Shown here piece after piece: positions 6,345-13,587 of a stretch of 33,782 nucleotides of DNA. The notes beneath the pieces are model-generated. The model worked only from the letters and a program-made list of their open reading frames with translations, did no database searches and was not told where the DNA came from. The DNA is taken from positions 1 to 33,782 of the forward strand of contig NZ_JAFCJM010000075.1 in assembly GCF_018130955.1 (NCBI RefSeq). Reading direction: 5' to 3'. A program made the translations under genes and the position numbers. Source of the DNA: Bradyrhizobium liaoningense. GTDB lineage: Bacteria > Pseudomonadota > Alphaproteobacteria > Rhizobiales > Xanthobacteraceae. Positions within the stretch are counted from its first letter, which is position 1; each line of letters opens with the position of its first letter.

Positions 6345-6965
6345 TCAGCGCAATCCCGCGCCGTACAGTTGGCGCTCCTTGCGGACATCATCTGCGCCAT
6401 ACGGCGGGGCGGATGGATCAAAACTCTTCCAGCCGGTCTTTTGCCAGGCTGCACTGCGATCGCGCAGATTGACGGCAGACTGGTTCAAAATAGTTTCGAA
6501 GCGTGTGCGATCTGCATCGGGCACGCGAGCCGAAACTAGGGTGCCGCCACGCCTGACGCCTTCGGCGTAAAGCGGAGCTTCCTCTTTAGAGACGCCGGCC
6601 TGCGTCAAGGCGCCGATGACGCCGCCGGTGGCGGCTCCAGCGGTTGCGCCGAGCGCGGTTGAGGCAAGCCACCCGGCTGCGACGACGGGACCCAGCCCCG
6701 GGATCGCCAGCAGACCCAGGCCGGCGAGCAAGCCAGCCGCGCCACCGAGACCTGCACCGACACCTGCTCCTGTAGCGGCTCCTTCGGCACGATCGTCTAC
6801 CCCATCCCGGTCGCGATCGAGCTTCTTGTCGGCGCTGTACCAATTGTCGGAATTGTTGGCCACGATGCTCAAATCGGAATGCGGCACGCCGGCCGCCTCA
6901 AGATTCGTCACAGCCTGCTGCGCGTCGGCATAGCTATCGTAGAGACGCGAAATCGTAACGCTCAT
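6345..6965 (-). CDS. General stress protein with glycine-zipper membrane region
   Basis: 206 residues. The N-terminus (TISRLYDSYADAQQAVTNLE, then GVPHSDLSIVANNSD) resembles the YflT-like domain of general stress protein 17M. A long Gly/Ala-rich hydrophobic region follows (about residues 63-130, GAGVGAGLGGAAGLLAGLG repeated), a glycine zipper likely inserted in a membrane. The C-terminal part has EEAPLYAEGVRRGGTLVSA and ADRTRFETIL, again typical of this family. AGAAGGA lies before the ATG at 6965. It is 30 bases downstream of the PepSY-like gene, probably co-transcribed from the stress promoter at 7343-7368, and ends at a good terminator. Confidence 0.85.
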   Translation of the reverse strand: MSVTISRLYDSYADAQQAVTNLEAAGVPHSDLSIVANNSDNWYSADKKLDRDRDGVDDRAEGAATGAGVGAGLGGAAGLLAGLGLLAIPGLGPVVAAGWLASTALGATAGAATGGVIGALTQAGVSKEEAPLYAEGVRRGGTLVSARVPDADRTRFETILNQSAVNLRDRSAAWQKTGWKSFDPSAPPYGADDVRKERQLYGAGLR

Positions 6966-6995
6966 ATTAAATCCTTCTCTGTTCGATGCGCGGAG

Positions 6996-7316
6996 CTACT
7001 TGGCCGCGTTCACGTTGCCCTGGAAGTCCAGACTGACGTCGGTTGACGAGCCGCCCTTATTGGCCTTCCCGCGCCACACGCCGTTATCGTCCTTCTTCAG
7101 CGAAGTGACATTGGTGTACCCCGCATCCTCGATCTTCGATTTGGCCTGCCCCTCGGTGAAACTGTTGGCGCCTGAGACCGGCTTATCAGAATTGTTCTGG
7201 CCGGAACTGTTGATGGCATTGTTGTTCGGGCGATCTGTCGCAGGTGGATTTTGCGCCAACGACGGACCACTCATGAGTGCAGCAGCCGTCAGCAGTAAGA
7301 AAAACGTCCTCTTCAT
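6996..7316 (-). CDS. Small exported PepSY-like protein
   Basis: 106 residues. Signal peptide MKRTFFLLLTAAALMSGPSLA (cleavage after SLA), an Asn/Ser-rich linker, then a compact domain SFTEGQAKSKIEDAGYTNVT, LKKDDNGVWRGKA and TDVSLDFQGNVNAAK that resembles a single PepSY-type unit. Such periplasmic domains are often thought to inhibit proteases or act as sensors; the role here is unknown. The start codon follows a GGAGG element. A GGAAC-N17-TGTT box 27 bases upstream suggests stress-sigma control of this gene and the one after it. Confidence 0.82.
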   Translation of the reverse strand: MKRTFFLLLTAAALMSGPSLAQNPPATDRPNNNAINSSGQNNSDKPVSGANSFTEGQAKSKIEDAGYTNVTSLKKDDNGVWRGKANKGGSSTDVSLDFQGNVNAAK

Positions 7317-7342
7317 ATTGTCCTCCGGTGATGGCCCCTCAC

Positions 7343-7368
7343 AACAAGCTCCGGGCCCGCGAGGTTCC
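7343..7368 (-). promoter_or_regulatory. EcfG-type stress promoter of the PepSY-like operon
   Basis: On the minus strand GGAAC (7368-7364), 17 bases, then TGTT (7346-7343), one base from the CGTT consensus. It lies 27 bases upstream of the ATG at 7316 in the right orientation. The same GGAAC-N17-TGTT form recurs at 13534-13559. Confidence 0.6.
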
Positions 7369-7800
7369 TAATTTTCCCTACTGCATTCGAAAGTCCCTTT
7401 TGATTTGCGGCTGGACGCTCCGACGCAACGACAAACCAGCGGGTCTCGGCAGGGCCTCAAGAGTTTGGGCCGTCGCAGGACAACCGGTGGCTTTGTTAAG
7501 ATCGATGGGACGAAACGCCGGTGAGTGCCTCGCCCTGGGGCATCCGACTTCGTTTCGTATATTTGTAACGGGGCGAGGAACGAGCTGCGATGCTCAGGCT
7601 TTTCAGCTCGGGTTCTTGCTGACATGCGAGAGCCTTCTCCTGGAGGCCCCAGTTGCCTTCCCCCGACTGGGGCCTTTCAGTTGTCTGGATGAAGAGATTG
7701 TTCAGCGGATGTGAGGCCGCAAAGTTGCTCGGCCAACGGCCGAGTTATTCCATGATTTTAGATCTGCGAATCCGGGGGCCAAGGTTCTGCGTGGGCAGAG
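7369..7800. other. Gene-free stretch with hairpins
   Basis: No frame here has a recognisable product. The notable content is two hairpins on the plus strand: CGAGCTG/CAGCTCG arms near 7579-7613 and a 10-bp perfect stem at 7644-7675. They may belong to a small RNA, listed separately. Confidence 0.5.
7580..7675 (+). ncRNA. Possible small RNA ending in a terminator-like hairpin
   Basis: The stem AGGCCCCAGT/ACTGGGGCCT (7644-7653 with 7666-7675, 12-base loop) is followed by a short TTTC, like a weak intrinsic terminator. About 35 bases upstream lies a second hairpin with 7-bp arms. No coding gene is near on this strand to need a terminator, so a small RNA is plausible. Its start is a guess and no known RNA family is recognised. 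Confidence 0.22.
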
Positions 7801-8118
7801 TTAGGCTCGCATACGCTCATCCCAAATGAGTCTGCACCATCCTGTTTGCCAAGCGCCGACACGTAAACGGAATGATCCAGGAACGTTCCTGTAGATGTCG
7901 TACGACTTTCGTTGCGCTTGCTCTCTCGAACGCCGAGCAGGCACCGCTAGCCAGTCATTCATCCTCGAAGCGTGTTCAGCTTGTTGAACTCTTCGCAGGA
8001 GCAGCTCTCTAGCTGTGCCTGACGGTAGCTTCGCTGCGGCGTCTTTGAAGCACTGGGCTTCTTCAATAAGGCGCTCGTGAAATGCCTTTGTGTACTTGAT
8101 GCGGCGACGCGTTTGCAT
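7801..8118 (-). CDS. Hypothetical protein of a rhizobial small-protein family
   Basis: 105 residues, basic, no signal peptide. The first 65 residues (IKYTKAFHERLIEEAQCFKD, LPSGTARELLLRRVQQAEHA, SRMNDWLAVPA) fit a helical small-protein type common in Bradyrhizobium, which typically ends just after the SxWL motif. Here about 40 more residues follow (RSREQAQRKSYDIYRNVPGS onward) with no such precedent that I know, so the tail may be an extension created by loss of the normal stop. AGGAAGG lies 7 bases before the ATG. Function unknown. Confidence 0.6.
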   Translation of the reverse strand: MQTRRRIKYTKAFHERLIEEAQCFKDAAAKLPSGTARELLLRRVQQAEHASRMNDWLAVPARRSREQAQRKSYDIYRNVPGSFRLRVGAWQTGWCRLIWDERMRA

Positions 8119-8243
8119 GTCGCAACCTTCCTCGAAGGATCAAAACCAGGAACTCGGCACAAACTGGGTTATGGTTGCGCCTCACTGGCCGCGACATTCT
8201 GAGCTTCGCGTGAACTTCGTCCTCAACATTTGTTAGGTCGACC

Positions 8244-8259
8244 TTCGCACTCGTGCGAA
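8244..8259. promoter_or_regulatory. Palindrome TTCGCAC-TC-GTGCGAA, possible operator
   Basis: Seven-base perfect inverted repeats separated by two bases, in a gene-free stretch between a minus-strand gene and a plus-strand operon. This size and symmetry suit a dimeric repressor such as a TetR-type protein, but no regulator gene is adjacent, so this is only a candidate. Confidence 0.3.
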
Positions 8260-8389
8260 CGCCAAGGTACACTTTTGTACATAACTCAATGATCAAGAAC
8301 GAGCAGCGATTCTGTGAACGGCTGGACGCCGCCTTGGAGCTGTGGCGGTAGGCCGCACTAGCTCGCCCCGCGCCGGCACATTGAGTGTA

Positions 8390-8414
8390 GGAACCATTCA
8401 ATCCTCCGCGGGTT
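8390..8414 (+). promoter_or_regulatory. EcfG-type promoter candidate of the DUF3618 operon
   Basis: GGAAC at 8390-8394, 16 bases, then GGTT at 8411-8414, ending 39 bases before the ATG at 8454. One base differs from CGTT. The position in front of a four-gene stress-type operon supports it. Confidence 0.5.
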
Positions 8415-8453
8415 CGCCTCGAAACATTCTAAGAATATCCAAGAGGCGAAGCG

Positions 8454-9446
8454 ATGACACGATCTGTGGAGGAGCTGAGGCGCGAGTCAGAGCGCAGCCG
8501 CGCGCAGCTAGCGGCGACGGTCGACCAGCTCAGAGACCAATTAGCCGGTACCGCCGAGGACATCCGTCACAAGGTATCACCTCAACATATCAAGTCGGAG
8601 GTCTCGCAATACGTCAGCCATAAGACCCAAAGTTGGATCGATTCCCTCAAGGAACGAGCACTGGAAAATCCTCTGCAGGCAGTAGCCGCGGGCGTCACCG
8701 TGGCGGTCCCTCTGATGCGGCTGATGCGTGGTGCCCCCCTGCCACTTCTTATGATCGGTGCAGGCCTTGCACTGACGTCAAGGACGGTTCGAAGCGGGGT
8801 CCAGGACGCGACGTCTCCCATCAGAGACAACGCAGAAGCCTTGCGGGAAGGCGTGACGGAGCGCGCGCAGGGTTTGCGGGATCAAGCATCTGACGTCTTG
8901 TCGTCGGTTGAAAGCAGCGCTGCTGAGGCGACGAGCGCGGCGCGGGATGCTGCCGACGCTCTCAAGGGAAAAGCCCAGCAAGCGTTCGACACCGTAACGG
9001 GCAAGCTCTCAGGCGGCGCTGATTCTGCTCAGGACAAGATAGCCGAAGCAGCCACGACCGCGAGGGAATCCGCAGCGGGGGCCAGCGAACAGGCGACACG
9101 CAAGGCCAAGCAGGTTGTTAGTGACAACGCTGCTCTGATTGGAGGGCTGGGCATCGCAATCGGAGCGGTCTTGGCCGCGGCTCTGCCAGCCACGCGGGCC
9201 GAATCCAAGGTCATGGGACAAGCGAGTGATCGCGTGAGGGAAGCGGCCAGTGAGGCGACGGAGACAGGCGTTGAAACCGCCAAGGAAGCTGTCATTTCCG
9301 CAGCCGACGCCGCGGCCAAGAGCGTAAGCGGCGCGAATCTCGGCAAGCACGCCAGCCGAATGACTGAAGGGCTCGCCGACAGGCTGAAAGAGGCTGCCGA
9401 CGACATCGTGGCGGCAGCATTCAATCCGACGAAAGACCAGAAGTGA
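8454..9446 (+). CDS. DUF3618 family membrane protein
   Basis: 330 residues. The N-terminus (SVEELRRESERSRAQLAATV and following, about 3-45) is the DUF3618 helical region. A first hydrophobic stretch covers about 73-107 (AVAAGVTVAVPLMRLMRG, LPLLMIGAGLAL), then a long Ala/Ser/Glu-rich amphipathic region of coiled-coil or LEA-like character (about 110-220), a second hydrophobic segment at 226-247 (AALIGGLGIAIGAVLAAALP), and another Ala-rich tail. Related proteins are annotated as nutrient-deprivation-induced in rhizobia. It is the first gene of a four-gene operon (8454-11233) behind a stress-promoter candidate. A role in stabilising the envelope under stress is inferred. Confidence 0.85.
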   Translation: MTRSVEELRRESERSRAQLAATVDQLRDQLAGTAEDIRHKVSPQHIKSEVSQYVSHKTQSWIDSLKERALENPLQAVAAGVTVAVPLMRLMRGAPLPLLMIGAGLALTSRTVRSGVQDATSPIRDNAEALREGVTERAQGLRDQASDVLSSVESSAAEATSAARDAADALKGKAQQAFDTVTGKLSGGADSAQDKIAEAATTARESAAGASEQATRKAKQVVSDNAALIGGLGIAIGAVLAAALPATRAESKVMGQASDRVREAASEATETGVETAKEAVISAADAAAKSVSGANLGKHASRMTEGLADRLKEAADDIVAAAFNPTKDQK

Positions 9447-9453
9447 GGCTGTG

Positions 9454-10083
9454 ATGAGCGATCTGAATCCATCTGAAAAGCATCCGTCCCAAGATCAAGA
9501 CGCCTCTCTTGCGGAAAAGCTCAAGAGCCAGGTTGGCGGGGCTGGAGCTGAAATGAGGCATCGCGCCGAAGAGGCACTACGAGCCTCGGTCGATACAGCG
9601 CGGGACAAGGCCAAAGAAGCTGCGGATGCCGCAAAGGGTGTAGCATCCGACGCTCTAGACCAAGTTCAGGACCAAGCTCAACAGAAACAATACTCCGGTG
9701 CGGACTTCATTCAGCGCTTCTCGGATGACATCAGAGAGGCCGCGCGTGCTTTTGAAATCGACGTACCCTTCGCAACCAAAGGAATCAATTCGGCCGCCGA
9801 TTACGTCCAAGGGGCGGGGGAGAAAATCCGCGACGGCAACTTCCGCGACCTCGTCGATAACGCGACAGATTTCGCGAAGCGGCAACCTGCGGCGTTTCTC
9901 GGGCTTTCTGTTCTAGCCGGCTTCGCGGCAGTTCGATTTTTAAGAGCGACCGAGGGCGGCGCTTCATCCTCCAAACGAAGGACAGGCGAGCACGGGTCAG
10001 GCGAGACGGAGGCTGGGGCCGGCGGGCCATCAGCATCTCGAGAGCGGCAATCGACCGAAGCATCGCCAAGTTTCACGGAGTGA
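9454..10083 (+). CDS. Ala-rich membrane-anchored stress protein
   Basis: 209 residues. An Ala/Asp/Lys/Gln-rich amphipathic helix region (about 20-80, LEA-like) is followed by a more ordered part (FIQRFSDDIREAARAFEIDV, INSAADYVQGAGEKIRDGNF) and one hydrophobic segment at about 145-164 (AAFLGLSVLAGFAAVRFLRA); the tail is polar. Start: GTG at 9451 and ATG at 9454 are adjacent; ATG with GAGG upstream is preferred. The gene begins 7 bases after the DUF3618 gene. Function is unknown; similar proteins accompany DUF3618 and holin-like genes in rhizobia. Confidence 0.78.
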   Translation: MSDLNPSEKHPSQDQDASLAEKLKSQVGGAGAEMRHRAEEALRASVDTARDKAKEAADAAKGVASDALDQVQDQAQQKQYSGADFIQRFSDDIREAARAFEIDVPFATKGINSAADYVQGAGEKIRDGNFRDLVDNATDFAKRQPAAFLGLSVLAGFAAVRFLRATEGGASSSKRRTGEHGSGETEAGAGGPSASRERQSTEASPSFTE

Positions 10084-10121
10084 AATCAGGCGGACCCTTC
10101 TCAATAATGCAGCGAGCCGAC

Positions 10122-10538
10122 ATGAGCATTCAGGACGATATAAAGACCACGCAACAGGACCTTCGGTCCTCTTCGAAGCTCTTCGGTGACGCACTGTCGC
10201 AATTCGCCAAGTTGCTTCAGAACGAGATCGATCTTGCCAAGGCCGAGTTGAGCGAGAAGGCGCAAATCATGGGCGTCGCATTCGGGCTGATCGCGGGTGG
10301 AGCTATTCTGGTCATTCCCGCGCTCTTGATGTTGCTCCTCGCCCTGTCCTCCGCGTTGGTGTCGGCCGGCTGGTCGCAGCCCGTCTCTCACCTGACGTCC
10401 GCCATCTTAGCGGCCGTCATCGCCGGCTTGTTGTTTGCGATTGGTATCAATCGGCTCGACGCACGGAAGCTAGCACCACATGAGACTATACGACAGTTCG
10501 AAAAGGATAAGGATACAGTGAAGGGAATGGTGCGATGA
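10122..10538 (+). CDS. Phage holin superfamily-type membrane protein (Phage_holin_3_6-like)
   Basis: 138 residues: an amphipathic N-terminus with QNEIDLAKAELSEKA (about 33-47), then hydrophobic spans at about 49-80 (GVAFGLIAGGAILVIPALLM, LLLALSSALVSA) and 91-110. This is the pattern of the Phage_holin_3_6/DUF1469 family, which in bacteria is usually not a lytic holin but a small envelope protein linked to stress. ATG at 10122 is preferred because family resemblance begins there; a GTG at 10080 overlapping the previous stop by 4 bases is an alternative. Its end overlaps the next start by 4 bases. Confidence 0.8.
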   Translation: MSIQDDIKTTQQDLRSSSKLFGDALSQFAKLLQNEIDLAKAELSEKAQIMGVAFGLIAGGAILVIPALLMLLLALSSALVSAGWSQPVSHLTSAILAAVIAGLLFAIGINRLDARKLAPHETIRQFEKDKDTVKGMVR

Positions 10539-11233
10539 GCAATGCGAAGACCGGCTTTGTGGACAGTCTGATGGCGTCCGCAAAGGAAAATCCGCTGGCC
10601 GCGCTGCTGGTCGGCGGTGGTGCTCTTTGGCTGCTGGCAGGCAACGACGGTGTCAAAAGAGCAGCAAGATCAGCCACGGCCGCCGCGACCCCGGTCGTAG
10701 ATGCCGTGCAATCGGCCGGAACCATATTTGAGCGCTCGCCTCCAACGGCTCCCGACATGAACGAGGATGAAGTGTCTTTCGACGTGGGCGCGGCCGTTCG
10801 GCGGACGGGCACACGAGCGTCCGACGCGATGTCAGAGGCGGCTGGCAAGGCGAAAGAACGGCTCGACGAAGGTATCTCATCTGCACGGGAGGCTCTCCCT
10901 GGAAAGCAATCCTTCGAGAAGGCGCAGTCGTCGCTCACCGACGCGTTGGAACGGCAACCTCTTTTGATTGGCGTCGTCGGTTTGGCGATAGGCGCGGCCG
11001 TGGCGGGTGTATTTCGCAGGTCGCATTTCGAAGACGACCTGATGGGGCAATTCAGCGATCAGGTAAAGGCGGATCTCGGAACACGCTCTGAGGCCGTTTC
11101 TCAGAGTCTACGTGAGGCTTCGGACACTCTAAAGGCCGAACTAGGCGATCTAGGCGAAGAGGCCTTGGATCGCGCAAAGCAAGCTGGTCTCGACGCCGTG
11201 GATGCGGCTCGCCAAGCAACACGGGCTCCGTAG
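10535..11233 (+). CDS. Membrane protein of the DUF3618-type stress operon
   Basis: 232 residues. Two hydrophobic segments (about 20-36, LAALLVGGGALWLLAG; and 141-160, QPLLIGVVGLAIGAAVAGVF) are separated by an Ala/Glu/Arg-rich linker and followed by an amphipathic tail (SDQVKADLGTRSEAVSQSLR onward). The motif ENPLAALLVGGGALWLL is shared in style with the first gene of the operon (ENPLQAVAAGVTVAVP), which suggests a common origin. The ATG overlaps the stop of the holin-like gene (ATGA). It closes the operon; no clear terminator follows. Confidence 0.78.
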   Translation: MSNAKTGFVDSLMASAKENPLAALLVGGGALWLLAGNDGVKRAARSATAAATPVVDAVQSAGTIFERSPPTAPDMNEDEVSFDVGAAVRRTGTRASDAMSEAAGKAKERLDEGISSAREALPGKQSFEKAQSSLTDALERQPLLIGVVGLAIGAAVAGVFRRSHFEDDLMGQFSDQVKADLGTRSEAVSQSLREASDTLKAELGDLGEEALDRAKQAGLDAVDAARQATRAP

Positions 11234-11315
11234 CATTATGGTGCTGACTGCACGAAAGCCGGAACGCGATAGGAGGCAGCATCATCGGCCAATCTTACTG
11301 GAGTAGCGAGGACCG

Positions 11316-11543
11316 ATGAACAGCGGCGAACGAACGAGTTCTGGATCTCTTCGGCCTGTCCTCGCCGTCTCCCGGCTACTGGCGCTTAAGTACAGACTCA
11401 TCGCAGCCTTCAAAAGGGCCGCAACGATATCCAAACAAGACCAGCTTGAGCATAAGATCGAGCAGGTCAATGCGGGGCTCAACTTGCTTGATAAACCAGA
11501 TGTTTGCTTCCAGAGCGCGCGGCCGGAACGATTGCGCCTTTGA
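11316..11543 (+). CDS. Doubtful small protein upstream of the sensor kinase
   Basis: 75 residues with a good GAGG ribosome site 5 bases before the ATG. The middle (LALKYRLIAAFKRAATISKQ then DQLEHKIEQVNAGLNLLDKP) could form helices, but no family is recognised. The end overlaps the proposed kinase start by 74 bases in another frame. It may be a short regulator or leader gene, or simply a chance frame; the ribosome site is the only positive evidence. Confidence 0.3.
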   Translation: MNSGERTSSGSLRPVLAVSRLLALKYRLIAAFKRAATISKQDQLEHKIEQVNAGLNLLDKPDVCFQSARPERLRL

Positions 11544-12621
11544 GGAATTACACGAGCTACCCCCACCGTTCAGGAACTCGAGGCTGGACTTGTTTGGACA
11601 TTCGGACGAGGCAGCGGTTGGCGAGATCGTTGCGCGGCATGCGATACTACGAAACGGCGCCGGCAAGGAGTCGGAAAGACGCTTCCGCGACCTCCTTCAG
11701 GCACTACCAGCCGCGATCTACACCACCGACGCCGAAGGCCGCATCACCTTCTTCAACCGCGCCTGCATCGATTTCGCCGGACGCACGCCGAAAATCGGCG
11801 AGATGTGGTGCGTGACGTGGAAGCTCTACCTGCCCGACGGTACGCCGCTGCCGCATGACGAATGCCCCATGGCCATCGCGCTGAAGGAGAACCGTCCGGT
11901 TCGCGATGCTGAGGCCGTCGCCGAACGGCCGGACGGCTCCCGGATTTGCTTCATGCCGTATCCAACGCCGCTGCGCGACGAAGGCGGTCGCTTGGTCGGC
12001 GCGGTGAACATGCTGGTCGACATCACGGCACGCAAGCAGATCGAGCAGCGGATGATGCTGCTCACTTCCGAGGTCGATCACCGTTCGAACAACCTGCTCG
12101 CGGTGATCCAGGCGATGCTGCGCCTCACCAAGGCCGATACCGCGAAGGAGTTCCAGGCCGCCTTTCAGGGCCGGCTCAGCGCGCTGGCCAACGTACAGCG
12201 GCTGTTCTCGGCTTCGCGCTGGACCGGCGCGAGCCTGAGGACAATCGTCGAGGAAGAGCTCCGACCGTACGCGAGCGCGGACGAGCGGATCAGCATCATA
12301 GGTGACGACATTCGCCTGCCTGCCGCCCTGGCGCAGGCTATCGCGGTCGCCGTGCACGAACTCGCGACCAATGCGGCCAAGTACGGCTCGCTGTCCACGC
12401 CTTCGGGCCGGCTAGAGATCCGCTGGGAGACGGGTACAGACGCGCCCCTCATGCTGCGCTGGTCGGAGAGCGGAGGTCCTCGGATCAAGGAGCCCACGCG
12501 CAAGGGGTTCGGCGTCGGCGCGGTCGATGGCGTCATCGGCACCTTGCGAGGACGGGTCACCCGGCGATGGCGGCCGGAAGGATTGGTTTGCGAACTTTCC
12601 TTCTCGGTGACCGCAGCCTAG
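11470..12621 (+). CDS. PAS domain sensor histidine kinase (HWE family)
   Basis: About 383 residues. An N-terminal segment of unclear nature (1-65) is followed by a PAS domain (about 67-190: RFRDLLQALPAAIYTTDAEG, RLVGAVNMLVDITARKQIEQ) and an HWE kinase core: phospho-acceptor His204 in SEVDHRSNNLLAVIQAM, the N-box HELATNAAKYGSLS (296-309), and the diagnostic WE pair at 319-320 in RLEIRWE. The end RRWRPEGLVCELSF is typical. HWE kinases are cytoplasmic or membrane sensors that feed response regulators, in alphaproteobacteria often PhyR of the general stress response. No regulator gene is adjacent. Start is uncertain: the frame opens with a TTG at 11446, and ATGs occur at 11470 and 11500. Confidence 0.85.
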   Translation: MRGSTCLINQMFASRARGRNDCAFEELHELPPPFRNSRLDLFGHSDEAAVGEIVARHAILRNGAGKESERRFRDLLQALPAAIYTTDAEGRITFFNRACIDFAGRTPKIGEMWCVTWKLYLPDGTPLPHDECPMAIALKENRPVRDAEAVAERPDGSRICFMPYPTPLRDEGGRLVGAVNMLVDITARKQIEQRMMLLTSEVDHRSNNLLAVIQAMLRLTKADTAKEFQAAFQGRLSALANVQRLFSASRWTGASLRTIVEEELRPYASADERISIIGDDIRLPAALAQAIAVAVHELATNAAKYGSLSTPSGRLEIRWETGTDAPLMLRWSESGGPRIKEPTRKGFGVGAVDGVIGTLRGRVTRRWRPEGLVCELSFSVTAA

Positions 12622-12661
12622 CCGCAGGCACGGCTTCAAGCTTGCAACTGAAGGGCTTCTT

Positions 12662-13534
12662 ATGAATGTCGATGTTCTCGTCGTCGGCGGCGGTCCCGCG
12701 GGGCTAAGCGCCGCACTCATCCTGGGGAGGTGCCGCCGTACGGTATTGCTCTGCGATGCCGGGCATCAACGTAATTTGCGCTCGAACGCGATTCACGGTT
12801 TGCTCGGATGGGAAGGACGATCGCCTTCGACATTTTTGAACGAGGGACGTCTCGAATTGACCCGCTACCGGTCGGTTTCGGTGCTAAGGGCGCAGGTCAG
12901 CAAGATCCAGCCAACCGAGCGGGGTTTCGCGTTTCTGTGCGAGGACGGGACGAACGGCACCGCTTCAAAAGTCCTTCTTGCGACGGGCCTCGTCGACGAT
13001 GTTCCGAAACTGCCCGGCATTGAAACCCACTATGGGATTTCGGTCCATCATTGTCTCTATTGCGACGGCCTTGAATATGCGGGCAAGCCCGTGGCCGCTT
13101 ATGGCAAGGGAGACAGGGGCGCCGAGCTTGCCATCATGATGAAGCACTGGGTGGCCGATGTCGTGGCCTGCAGCGACGGCACGGAAGTGAGCGCTCGCAT
13201 TTCGCTTCGTGCCGAGCCTATTCGCGCCCTGGACGGTGCAAATGGAGAGCTTACGAATATTGCCTTCCAGAGTGGGCCAGACCTCGCTCGTTCAGGCTTG
13301 TTCTTCTCGACGGGCTGCCACCAGGCGTCTGATCTCTCCGAGCGCCTAGGCTGCCAGAGAGACGCCAAAGGAGGTGTCATCACCGATCCTGACACCGAAG
13401 AGAGCAGCGTTCCGGGTTTATATGTTGCGGGGGACGTCTCGCGCGAGGTGCTCCTCGTCGCGGTGGCTACGGTGGTGGCCTGTCGCGTTCTTGCCTTCCA
13501 ACGACCAGGACCGCGGAATCCTCATCCAAAATAG
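12662..13534 (+). CDS. Thioredoxin-reductase-like FAD/NAD(P) oxidoreductase
   Basis: 290 residues with the thioredoxin reductase fold. The FAD-binding GGGPAGLSAAL lies at 9-19, ATGLVDDVP at 107-115, and a redox-active pair Cys131/Cys134 in HHCLYCDGLEYAGK replaces the usual CATC. A second nucleotide-binding region follows (GKPVAAYGKGDRGAELA), and the C-terminal FAD motif GLYVAGDVSREV is present. The last helix is odd: after GDVSREV the usual AAAEG..AA..I is replaced by VAVATVVACRVLAFQRP, so FAD or interface contacts may differ. AAGGG precedes the ATG, 40 bases after the kinase stop, so the two may be co-transcribed. Electron donor and partner are unknown; it may not reduce thioredoxin. Confidence 0.85.
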   Translation: MNVDVLVVGGGPAGLSAALILGRCRRTVLLCDAGHQRNLRSNAIHGLLGWEGRSPSTFLNEGRLELTRYRSVSVLRAQVSKIQPTERGFAFLCEDGTNGTASKVLLATGLVDDVPKLPGIETHYGISVHHCLYCDGLEYAGKPVAAYGKGDRGAELAIMMKHWVADVVACSDGTEVSARISLRAEPIRALDGANGELTNIAFQSGPDLARSGLFFSTGCHQASDLSERLGCQRDAKGGVITDPDTEESSVPGLYVAGDVSREVLLVAVATVVACRVLAFQRPGPRNPHPK

Positions 13535-13559
13535 GAACAGGAGTACAGCGCCCTCTGTT
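13534..13559 (+). promoter_or_regulatory. EcfG-type stress promoter of a small acidic protein
   Basis: GGAAC at 13534-13538, 17 bases, TGTT at 13556-13559, ending 28 bases before the ATG at 13588. One base differs from CGTT. It is placed exactly at the stop of the preceding gene, in the right orientation. Confidence 0.55.
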
Positions 13560-13587
13560 GCAGAGGCGGGGGACGAGGAGGAGCGCG

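Larger units (their letters stand above)
8119..8453. other. Intergenic stretch before the DUF3618 operon
   Basis: Holds a 16-bp near-perfect palindrome (8244-8259) and a stress promoter candidate (8390-8414). No supported gene; the minus-strand frame 8063-8401 overlaps the preceding gene out of frame and has no family resemblance. Confidence 0.5.

Noticed and set aside
10122..10538. Phage holin, and so a possible prophage
   Set aside because: No integrase, capsid, tail or lysis gene is nearby; this holin-type family is common in bacterial stress operons.
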